Assembly (NCBI GenBank): GCA_015068135.1
Contig: SVLB01000006.1
Coordinates: forward strand, 1 to 64,000
Direction of reading: 5' to 3'
Origin: Oscillospiraceae bacterium
GTDB taxonomy: Bacteria > Bacillota > Clostridia > Oscillospirales > Oscillospiraceae
DNA: 64,000 nt
The translations under genes were made by a program, and so were the position numbers. A model generated the notes under the pieces. The model had not been told where the DNA came from. It searched no databases and worked only from the letters and a program-made list of their open reading frames with translations. Each line of letters opens with the position of its first letter. Within the stretch, counting starts at the first letter, position 1. Shown in pieces: positions 1 to 6,710 of the stretch.

Positions 1-212
1 TTGGCAGCTTTCTGCTCCCGCAGGATCTGCAGCAATGTAGGTGTATCGTTCTTCTTATTTGCACGCTCCGGTTTTTGTGCATCCTCCGGAATGTACCAAG
101 TTTTGCCGATAAGTTTTGCGTCGGCAATTCTGCCGTGGGCACAGTAATTCCGCACACTTCGTTCAGAAAGTCCCCATTTTTCAGCCACTTTTACGACAGA
201 TATATATTCCAT
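1..212 (-). CDS. HTH-domain protein, N-terminal part only (probably Fic family)
   Basis: Partial gene that starts at 212 and runs off the left edge. About 70 residues are visible. They begin MEYISVVKVAEKWGLSERSV and form a MerR/excisionase-like helix-turn-helix, followed by WYIPEDAQKPERANKK and a helix LLQILREQKAAK. In clostridial proteins this kind of N-terminus often precedes a Fic (AMPylation) domain; that is inference, since the FIC motif would lie outside the window. The ATG has a GAGAGG ribosome site and a near-perfect promoter (TTGATA-17-TATAAT, 243-271). It is divergent from the GyrA-like gene at 401. Confidence 0.75.
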   Translation of the reverse strand, partial: MEYISVVKVAEKWGLSERSVRNYCAHGRIADAKLIGKTWYIPEDAQKPERANKKNDTPTLLQILREQKAA

Positions 213-242
213 AGTTACCTCTCGACTAGATTTCTTGCCATT

Positions 243-271
243 ATTATACCACATTACCGGCAAAATATCAA
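243..271 (-). promoter_or_regulatory. Sigma-A-type promoter for the leftward HTH gene
   Basis: On the minus strand TTGATA (271-266) is separated by 17 nt from TATAAT (248-243), about 30 nt upstream of the ATG at 212. Confidence 0.75.
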
Positions 272-318
272 CATCTTTTCTGTGATGTCATTTTTGAATA
301 TTGCCGTTAGTTTAAATG

Positions 319-344
319 CATATGGGGCGATTTTGCCCCATGTG
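319..344 (+). repeat. Intergenic hairpin repeat, copy 1
   Basis: CATATGGGGC-GATTTT-GCCCCATGTG forms a 10-bp hairpin with one G-T pair, followed by GTGGGCTATTATGTTT. It is the leftmost of the related hairpins in 319-13256. It lies between divergent genes, so it does not terminate a known upstream gene; it precedes the GyrA-like gene. Any terminator function is inferred. Confidence 0.7.
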
Positions 345-400
345 GTGGGCTATTATGTTTAAAGAACAAAAAACTAACACAGAAAGCGAGTTGATATATT

Positions 401-1594
401 ATGGCTGAAGCATTGAAAATGAAAGTAGATACTGCAGGAAGCGAGACCTTCGAAAGTTATAGCCTCCCCGATGCGCGGGATGGTTTAACACCCAGACAAC
501 GCAGAATCCTTTGGGTTATGTATTTACGCAAGTTATCTAGTAGATCTGACTACGAAAAAACAATGTGGACATTTTTGGATGCAGGTGGTCAGTACGGCCC
601 AGGAGAAGAAATGAATGATTGTTGGGGAGTTGGGGAATCCAATATCATCAATGACACGATTGTACAAATGACCCAACGCTATAATGCAGTGGCCTTGATT
701 GAGGCAGGTCGCGGTAACTTTGGCGGATACGGAGAGGAACCGGCATCCCCCCGATTCACGGAAATTAGAACAAGTTCTGTTACAGAAGATACCATGCTGA
801 AATATGTGAATCAAGCGACTGTGCGGCACAAAGAGGATGCTTACATCGTGGGAGGTAAAGTTCCTTTCGTATTGCCCTCTTGTATTCCCTGGGCTGTTGT
901 TTTAGGAACGGATACGATAGCGGATGGATTTGTAAGTAAAATTCCCCCGCATAACCTAGGCGAAGTGATCGACGCAATGGTAGCAATGATTCAAGATCCC
1001 AATATGCTTCCGGAACGAGTCATGGACTATATTCAAGGGCCTGACTTCATCACCGGCGGTATTATCACAAATAAGCGCGACTTGGCTGATATGTATCGAA
1101 AAGGACGCGGGCAGATTCGGATTCGGAGAAAAGCACAGGTGAAACCTCCAGAAGGAAGAAAAAGAAAGTCCACACTGATATTTAAAGAAGCTCTTGTCAC
1201 GGTGGCCGATGATCCGAAAGCAATTACAAATTGGATCAGTACGCTTGTATGGGAAAATATACTTCCTGGTATCGCAGATTTATATTTAATGGACTACGCT
1301 GAAATTGCCGTAGAACTGAAAGCTAGTGCCGATATCCTCAAGGTATTGGAATTGCTTTATCAAAAAACAGATCTTGAGACCGTTATCGATTATCATGCAA
1401 TTCTGCTTTCCGACAATGAACCTGCACGAATGTCACTGTACAACATTCTCTCGGATCATTTGGCATTCTATCGAGATTTCCTGCAAAAGAAAAATGGCGT
1501 AGCACCAACAAATGAAGAAATGTGTCAGGAACTGCTTGCAATTAAGAAAAAGTACGCAAAACCTAGAAGAACGGAAATCATTGATCTGGTATAA
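401..1594 (+). CDS. GyrA/ParC-like type IIA topoisomerase A-subunit homologue, catalytic tyrosine missing
   Basis: 397 residues, about half a normal GyrA. It keeps recognisable breakage-reunion landmarks: LPDARDGLTPRQRRIL (GyrA: LPDVRDGLKPVHRRVL) near 22-37, DTIVQMTQRY near 85-94, GRGNFG near 103-108, the IPPHNLGEVI motif near 185-194, and GRGQIRIRRKA near 235-245. At the active site GyrA has RYTE with the DNA-linking tyrosine; here it is RFTE, with F119 (codon TTC at 755-757). The conserved HPHGDS is CWGVGES. The C-terminal DNA-wrapping domain is absent. It therefore should not cleave DNA; a DNA-binding or partner-binding role is inferred. It heads the rightward island genes and has a weak ribosome site. 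Confidence 0.85.
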   Translation: MAEALKMKVDTAGSETFESYSLPDARDGLTPRQRRILWVMYLRKLSSRSDYEKTMWTFLDAGGQYGPGEEMNDCWGVGESNIINDTIVQMTQRYNAVALIEAGRGNFGGYGEEPASPRFTEIRTSSVTEDTMLKYVNQATVRHKEDAYIVGGKVPFVLPSCIPWAVVLGTDTIADGFVSKIPPHNLGEVIDAMVAMIQDPNMLPERVMDYIQGPDFITGGIITNKRDLADMYRKGRGQIRIRRKAQVKPPEGRKRKSTLIFKEALVTVADDPKAITNWISTLVWENILPGIADLYLMDYAEIAVELKASADILKVLELLYQKTDLETVIDYHAILLSDNEPARMSLYNILSDHLAFYRDFLQKKNGVAPTNEEMCQELLAIKKKYAKPRRTEIIDLV

Positions 1595-1603
1595 TATGAA
1601 ACT

Positions 1604-1635
1604 CACCGGATGGGGCGATTTTGCCCCGTCCGGTG
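1604..1635 (+). repeat. Intergenic hairpin repeat, copy 2 (terminator-like)
   Basis: CACCGGATGGGGC-GATTTT-GCCCCGTCCGGTG, a 13-bp stem with one T-G pair, followed by GGTTATTTTTATAG. The outer stem is CCGGA/TCCGG where other copies have CCCGA/TCGGG, so both arms changed together. It sits 9 nt after the stop of the GyrA-like gene and fits an intrinsic terminator. Confidence 0.85.
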
Positions 1636-1676
1636 GGTTATTTTTATAGTGGAAACAAATTAGGAGGAGTGTCATA

Positions 1677-2501
1677 ATGGCAAATAATTATGTGTACAGC
1701 AAAAGAAATGGCGATATTCCCGAAACAATGAACCTAGTGCTTGAGAAGCTTGCGCAAATAGCACTCGAAGATGCGCATAAGACAAGACAGTCTACAGGGT
1801 TCTTGGCTATCGACAAGTTAACAACTGGGCTAGCGGATGAAGACCTGGTTGTGATTGCAAGCCGTCCGGCAATGGGTAAAACGGCATTTGCGTTAGATAT
1901 TGCCAAACATCTAGCAAAAGAAATATCCAAAACAACAGTGCTATTTTCTTTAGAAATGTCTAAAGAACAGATTGTCCGTCGCTTACAAAGAGCAAGCGGA
2001 AACGAACACAATATAGAAGGCAACCTTGTAATCTGTGATGATCCATGGCTGACGGTGAAGAAGATTCATGATATTTGTGAGAGCGTTGAAAACCTCGGTG
2101 CTATAATCATTGACTATTTTAATTTACTTGACGATCTGGCATATCACACAAATATTAAAGACCGATTTAGCCGTGCATACAATTCTAAGTCGCGGGGCCT
2201 AAAGCTTCTAGCACGGGAATTAAGCGTGCCGGTTATTTGTACGGCGCAGTTGGGTCGGCAAGTAGATTGCCGAGAAGATAATCGACCTGTTTTTTCGGAT
2301 TTAAATAATTATGGTGCTTTGCAGCAGGATGCTGATCAGATTCTTTTACTATACCGGGATTGCTATTATAACTCGGAAACGCCGCTGGGTGATATCGCTG
2401 AATGTATTGTGGCGAAGAACAGACATGGAGATTGTGGCACAGTCCGATTGCTGTGGGACCCGGAAAAAGTAACATTTTCTGATGAGGAGGTAGTAGAATG
2501 A
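1677..2501 (+). CDS. DnaB-type helicase ATPase domain, no N-terminal domain
   Basis: 274 residues with only the RecA-fold ATPase half of replicative helicase DnaB (normally about 450). Walker A is SRPAMGKT (62-69), Walker B IIIDY (143-147). The DnaB segment RPVFSDLNNYGALQQDADQI (203-222) and AKNRHGDCGTVRLLW near the end match DnaB (RPxxSDLRESGxIEQDAD; AKxRNGPxGTVxLxF). The N-terminal primase-interacting and hexamer-stabilising domain is missing. It is likely an active ATPase with an altered role; helicase activity is not shown. Excellent AGGAGGAG ribosome site. Its last codons overlap the macrodomain gene (ATGA), so the two are probably translationally coupled. A second DnaB-like domain lies at the end of the gene at 4122. 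Confidence 0.88.
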   Translation: MANNYVYSKRNGDIPETMNLVLEKLAQIALEDAHKTRQSTGFLAIDKLTTGLADEDLVVIASRPAMGKTAFALDIAKHLAKEISKTTVLFSLEMSKEQIVRRLQRASGNEHNIEGNLVICDDPWLTVKKIHDICESVENLGAIIIDYFNLLDDLAYHTNIKDRFSRAYNSKSRGLKLLARELSVPVICTAQLGRQVDCREDNRPVFSDLNNYGALQQDADQILLLYRDCYYNSETPLGDIAECIVAKNRHGDCGTVRLLWDPEKVTFSDEEVVE

Positions 2502-3064
2502 AAATATACATCATCAACAGAGGTGAAGTACAGCTGCGCTATGTAAAACTATACTTTCATGGAGAATCGAATGTCGAGTGCGTAGCTGCGGAATTTGATG
2601 AATTTCTAAGGTCAAATCCGGTGCAGTGTATTGTTTCCCCTGCCAACGCCTTTGGGTTAATGGATGGCGGATATGATCTTGCCATTACCCATTATTTTGG
2701 AGATCAGCTGCAAAAACGGGTTCAGCAGCATATTATCGACCACTATTATGGGGAACAGCCTGTGGGAACAAGCTTTATGATTGACGCGGGAAAAGAGGGT
2801 CGTAAATTGATTCATACGCCAACCATGCGAACACCGCAGCCAATCAAAGATCCGCTGGTAATCTACCAATGCATGCGTGCGACACTGATGTGTGCATACG
2901 AGAATAATCTGGATAGCCTTTTAATTCCCTTGTTTGGCGGTGGCTGCGGAGAGGTGCATCCAAAGTTAATTGCAGAAATGATGTGGAAAGCGTATAACCA
3001 AATTCATAACCCACCGAAGAAACTGGACTGGGACTATGTAGAGGAACATGAAATCTGCTTATAG
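2498..3064 (+). CDS. Macrodomain (ADP-ribose-binding) protein
   Basis: 188 residues, overlapping the DnaB-like gene by 4 nt. Macrodomain signatures: IVSPANAFGLMDGGYDLAI near 46-64, matching the family's IVNAAN...GGGGVDxAI substrate loop, and IPLFGGGCGEVHP near 143-155, matching the phosphate-binding PxxxxGxxGxP loop. Macrodomains bind or remove ADP-ribose, or bind related NAD metabolites. Pairing with a DnaB-like ATPase suggests a link to DNA-associated ADP-ribose signalling; that is inference. No ADP-ribosyltransferase is seen beside it, so a toxin-antitoxin pair of the DarTG type is not supported. Confidence 0.75.
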   Translation: MKIYIINRGEVQLRYVKLYFHGESNVECVAAEFDEFLRSNPVQCIVSPANAFGLMDGGYDLAITHYFGDQLQKRVQQHIIDHYYGEQPVGTSFMIDAGKEGRKLIHTPTMRTPQPIKDPLVIYQCMRATLMCAYENNLDSLLIPLFGGGCGEVHPKLIAEMMWKAYNQIHNPPKKLDWDYVEEHEICL

Positions 3065-3070
3065 GAAAGA

Positions 3071-3106
3071 CCCACCGGATGGGACGAAAATGCCCCTTCC
3101 AGTGGG
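3071..3106 (+). repeat. Intergenic hairpin repeat, copy 3 (degenerate)
   Basis: CCCACCGGATGGGAC-GAAAAT-GCCCCTTCCAGTGGG, a stem with three mismatches, followed by TTATTATTTAAG. It begins 7 nt after the macrodomain stop codon and is terminator-like. Confidence 0.75.
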
Positions 3107-3157
3107 TTATTATTTAAGAAATAAAATCAGCCCAATATAGAAAGAAGGTTGCCTCCC

Positions 3158-4099
3158 ATGTTGTATCTTCAAAGTTTCAAATTCCCCAACGAGCGTGAAG
3201 AAGTTAGATTTTTATACCCTGATGACAGAGATCAAGTTAGTGGACCCTTTAAGGATTTTCGAGCGCGAAGCCACAAAGGTTCGCTATATCCCTTTGGCGT
3301 TCTGGAACGTAACCGTCTTGGTCGTGTAAGTTTTGACCGAATTACTATTTTCTGCGGTGGAAATGGGAGCGGTAAAACAACTGCGCTAAATGTAATTGCG
3401 GAAAAACTAGGTCTTAGAAGGGATAGTATGTTTAACAGCGGACGTTTCTTTCAAGAATATTTAGATCTGTGTGAATTCGATGCCGATCTTGGCACAGATC
3501 GTTATGTCCGAAAGAAATTAGGAAAGGATGTTGCACTATATCTCCCAAACGACAGCAGGATCATAGTCAGTGACGATGTGTTTGCACATTCTATGAAGCA
3601 ACGAAGAATCAATGACCATATTCATGGCGGAAGAGCCGACGCAGAAAAGGATTACAACGACTTGGTCATGAGTGGAGCAAATTTGCGTTCTTTGGAAGAC
3701 TATGAACGCTGGAAAGTACGAAACGAAGCGTTGCGCAACAAGTCTGCCTTTATGCAAAAACAATTAGATTCTGAGGTGCCGGAACAATCCAATGGTGAAA
3801 CGGCCATGATTTATTTTCTCCAGAGAATGGAAAATCCGGGCCTGTATCTATTGGACGAACCTGAAAACAGTCTTTCTCTGGAGAATCAAATGAAGCTTGT
3901 GGAGTATATAGAATCCTCAGCGCATTGGTTTAACTGCCAGTTTATCATTGCAACACATTCGCCGATTTTTCTGTCAATGAAAGGTGCAAGAATTTATGAC
4001 TTTGACGAAAATCCGGTAAAGACCAAAAAATGGACAGATGTAGAGAATGTCCAAATCTTATATGAATTTTTCAAAGCCCACGAAAACGAGTTTAATTGA
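3158..4099 (+). CDS. AAA/ABC-type ATPase
   Basis: 313 residues from the ATG at 3158, preferred over an upstream in-frame TTG because GAAGG lies 9 nt before the ATG. Walker A is GGNGSGKTT (near 67-75), a signature-like SNGE lies near 213, Walker B is LYLLDEPENSLS, and the H-loop is IATHSP. These are hallmarks of ABC-type, SMC/OLD-like ATPases without a membrane part. The Toprim nuclease domain of OLD proteins is absent. Stand-alone proteins of this shape are common in defence islands and phage-inducible loci, but no partner nuclease is adjacent. Its target is unknown. The next gene starts 22 nt later. Confidence 0.82.
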   Translation: MLYLQSFKFPNEREEVRFLYPDDRDQVSGPFKDFRARSHKGSLYPFGVLERNRLGRVSFDRITIFCGGNGSGKTTALNVIAEKLGLRRDSMFNSGRFFQEYLDLCEFDADLGTDRYVRKKLGKDVALYLPNDSRIIVSDDVFAHSMKQRRINDHIHGGRADAEKDYNDLVMSGANLRSLEDYERWKVRNEALRNKSAFMQKQLDSEVPEQSNGETAMIYFLQRMENPGLYLLDEPENSLSLENQMKLVEYIESSAHWFNCQFIIATHSPIFLSMKGARIYDFDENPVKTKKWTDVENVQILYEFFKAHENEFN

Positions 4100-4121
4100 T
4101 AACAGAAACGGAGGCTCTGAT

Positions 4122-6182
4122 ATGAACAGACAGATTGCCACTTACGGACTAACAAAACAGCAATTAATGCTTTTGGAGGCGGCGTTGCCAGAAGAATACG
4201 AATTGACAACAGCAGAGTGCGTGACAGACCTGATCGTTACCAATGCAGTTTGTAGTATCATAGATACATCTTCGTTGGATGACGAAGGCAGGCTCGTCTT
4301 GATTGCTTATGCCTTGGATGTAGGCGATCAGATGGACGGGACAATGGTTTGGTTAGGAGGCGTGGAGCCGCCTGCTCTATCATCCTTTGTTTGCTGTGAC
4401 AGCTTTTTGGACTTGCTGACAGAGCTGGATAGTATCCTGACTCGTGCGCAAGTCCGTTACGATACCATGCAGATGTACGGCAGCGAATATGCGTATCTTC
4501 CTAAACACGCCATTGAGGAGAGTATAGAGGCAGATATCAATACTGTGTTACATCGCAAGTACGGTACAAATCCGGATCCGTTGATTGTGAAACGTATGCG
4601 CCAGGAGCTAACAGCGCTGCGGGAAGTGGATGCATCGCAAAATGCGTTGCAGGATCTGGCTGCGGTCTATGAGTTATCACGCTGGCTGAAAGCGCAGAAC
4701 ATTCCATTCTTCGTTGAGCATGTAACAGCCAGTGGGCTGATCCCCTATCTTTTGGATATCACCCATACCAATCCATTGCCGCCCCATACATTCTGTCCGA
4801 AATGCAAACAACTGCATTGGCATCCTACTTACAAAGATGGTTTTGATATTCCGGCAGCGGTTTGCCCCGACTGTGGTACAGACCTCATCCGAGACGGCCA
4901 TGGTTTGGTCTGGCAGGAATTCTGCTGCGGTCCGATTCCTACATATGGTTTTTGGCTTCCGGCTTCAACGCAGGAGCAAATTAGCCGCTGGGTGGAAAAC
5001 CATTGGCGGAAACAGGATTGGGAAACAGCGTGGGGCGCTGTACAGCGAGAGAATAGTCGTATGGATGCCGGTCCGTGTTACTTTATTTTTGCGTTGGATG
5101 AGGCGGAAATCAACCCTGATTTTCATCACCGAACTGTAACGGCAGAACAAACTGGCGAACTGATCCGATTAGTGGGTTCCAAGTGGCAAAACTACGACGG
5201 CATTGGGATGCCCTATCCTAAGAATGCGGCGGAGGCGCTTGCGGTCTATGCGCTTATGAAGGACAGCGGGACGTGGAATGGCTACGCTGAAAAACTGCTC
5301 CATTGTGGACTTGGGGTATCTGATTTGATCTGCTGTCGGGAAGATATCTTTTATTATCTTCGTGACCACGGATTTGTAGAAAAAGATGCTATTCGGGGTA
5401 TGCATAGTGTCCGCAAAGGAAAAGGATTTCCTGTCATTACGGAAGAGATGCGAAATGCTCGCGATAAGTGGGTTTTGAAGCAGTGTGAAACCATCGATTA
5501 TCTGTCATCTAAGGCGGCAGATTTGGAAAGATTGTTATTTCAGATCCGTGGAGATTTTGCACCTCCAATTAATTATTACGATGGCTTAGATACCGGTATT
5601 GATGCACTGGATAACAGTATTTTAGGCATGGAATCCGGAGAAGTGATTCTTGTTGGAGGCCGACCTGCTATGGGAAAGACCAGCTTTGCAAGAGGCGTGG
5701 AAAGACATTTGACCGAGCAAGGAAAGCGGGTCTTCTATTTTGACTTCGTGCACGACGAAAAAGAGGCACATAAAGACTTTGCGGACTTTGAACGGGAACT
5801 GCGGGAAAGCGAGGCTGATTTTGCTGTCTTCGATCATTTTCAGTTTTTATCGGATTATGACGAAACGGATGAAACAGCGGAGGCATTTTTCAAAAGGATT
5901 AAGTCGTTGGCAACAGAGTTACAAATCCCCATCATGGTGCTGCTTCACTTGAACAAGAATCCGGAAACGCGCCCGGATCCCAGTCCCGTCACCACGGACA
6001 TCCCTCATGCGGAAACAATTCTGCCTTTTGTGGACACTGTGCTGCTTCTATATCGTCGGGCGTACTACGATCCCCTTGTGGACCGTAATACTGCTCGTTG
6101 CATCATCGACAAAGCTGCGCGCTGTCATTACAAGATCCTCTCGTTGCGGTGGGATGATGAGAATTACAGATTTACAGATTAA
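4122..6182 (+). CDS. Chimera: degenerate PolC-derived region fused to a DnaB-type ATPase
   Basis: 686 residues from the ATG at 4122 (GGAGG 7 nt upstream); in-frame extension to 4047 would overlap the ATPase gene. Residues about 125-270 follow the palm/zinc region of Gram-positive DNA polymerase PolC: LHRKYGTNPDPLIVKRMRQE, LIPYLLDITHTNPLPPH (PolC ITEVNPLPPHY), Cys pairs C225/C228 and C248/C251, GFDIP, and RDGHG (PolC KDGHDIPFETF). Residues 383-465 follow the PolC segment GNAQELI...GCRDDIMVYL...MESVRKGKG. The catalytic PDIDLNF stretch is absent, so no polymerase activity is expected. Residues 490-686 are a DnaB-like ATPase: GGRPAMGKTSF (512-522), FAVFDHFQFL, LLLYRRAYYD. The first 120 residues are unrecognised. 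Function unknown. Confidence 0.8.
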   Translation: MNRQIATYGLTKQQLMLLEAALPEEYELTTAECVTDLIVTNAVCSIIDTSSLDDEGRLVLIAYALDVGDQMDGTMVWLGGVEPPALSSFVCCDSFLDLLTELDSILTRAQVRYDTMQMYGSEYAYLPKHAIEESIEADINTVLHRKYGTNPDPLIVKRMRQELTALREVDASQNALQDLAAVYELSRWLKAQNIPFFVEHVTASGLIPYLLDITHTNPLPPHTFCPKCKQLHWHPTYKDGFDIPAAVCPDCGTDLIRDGHGLVWQEFCCGPIPTYGFWLPASTQEQISRWVENHWRKQDWETAWGAVQRENSRMDAGPCYFIFALDEAEINPDFHHRTVTAEQTGELIRLVGSKWQNYDGIGMPYPKNAAEALAVYALMKDSGTWNGYAEKLLHCGLGVSDLICCREDIFYYLRDHGFVEKDAIRGMHSVRKGKGFPVITEEMRNARDKWVLKQCETIDYLSSKAADLERLLFQIRGDFAPPINYYDGLDTGIDALDNSILGMESGEVILVGGRPAMGKTSFARGVERHLTEQGKRVFYFDFVHDEKEAHKDFADFERELRESEADFAVFDHFQFLSDYDETDETAEAFFKRIKSLATELQIPIMVLLHLNKNPETRPDPSPVTTDIPHAETILPFVDTVLLLYRRAYYDPLVDRNTARCIIDKAARCHYKILSLRWDDENYRFTD

Positions 6183-6194
6183 GGAGAAAGTATT

Positions 6195-6596
6195 ATGGAA
6201 GAAATGATTCATGAGTTGCTCAAACGGTGGGAACGAGCGGCCTGTAATGGTATGGGAAACGACTTTCCGAAAGAGGAGTATTTCCTGGAACTGACAAAAG
6301 AAACATTTAAACTACTCTCGTGCTTTGATGCTGCCCATACGATCACCAATCCCGTTGCTCGAATTTTGGTTCTCATGCAAGAATATGCGGTGTATTGTTT
6401 CATTTCTGATAAAGCGCATAGCATTGAGATGTGGTCCATCGTCTCAGGTATCCTGTATGACTTTTTGAATGGGTTTGAACAATGCAGTTCTATTTATCCC
6501 AAGTTAAGACTTGGTGATGAGTACAATGTAGATTTCTTTGATTTTGATACCAACAAACTATCTGACATGAAGATGAACGACGAACCACCGTTCTAA
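6195..6596 (+). CDS. Unknown protein, 133 residues
   Basis: Starts 12 nt after the PolC/DnaB chimera with a strong AAGGAGA site, so it is probably in the same transcript. Mostly helical and acidic, with LVLMQEYAVYCFISDKA in the middle and a C-terminal tail FFDFDTNKLSDMKMNDEPPF. I recognise no domain. The tail, with scattered acidic and aromatic residues, vaguely resembles binding tails of single-stranded DNA-binding proteins, but no OB fold is visible. No signal peptide or membrane segment. Confidence 0.7.
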   Translation: MEEMIHELLKRWERAACNGMGNDFPKEEYFLELTKETFKLLSCFDAAHTITNPVARILVLMQEYAVYCFISDKAHSIEMWSIVSGILYDFLNGFEQCSSIYPKLRLGDEYNVDFFDFDTNKLSDMKMNDEPPF

Positions 6597-6710
6597 AATA
6601 TAATTCTTGCAGACTTCTTGAGATGAGGGACCTAATACTATTTCGGTTGCCAATCATACCCGAAATATTGGACACTTAAAGTGTTATCCTGTATCCTGGG
6701 GTGATGTAAT

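Noticed and set aside
75-362. Rightward 95-codon ORF at the left edge
   Set aside because: It lies antisense to the HTH gene and its divergent promoter, has no ribosome site and ends in the hairpin repeat.
2498-3064. DarT/DarG toxin-antitoxin pair
   Set aside because: A macrodomain is present but there is no ADP-ribosyltransferase next to it; the coupled gene is a DnaB-type ATPase.
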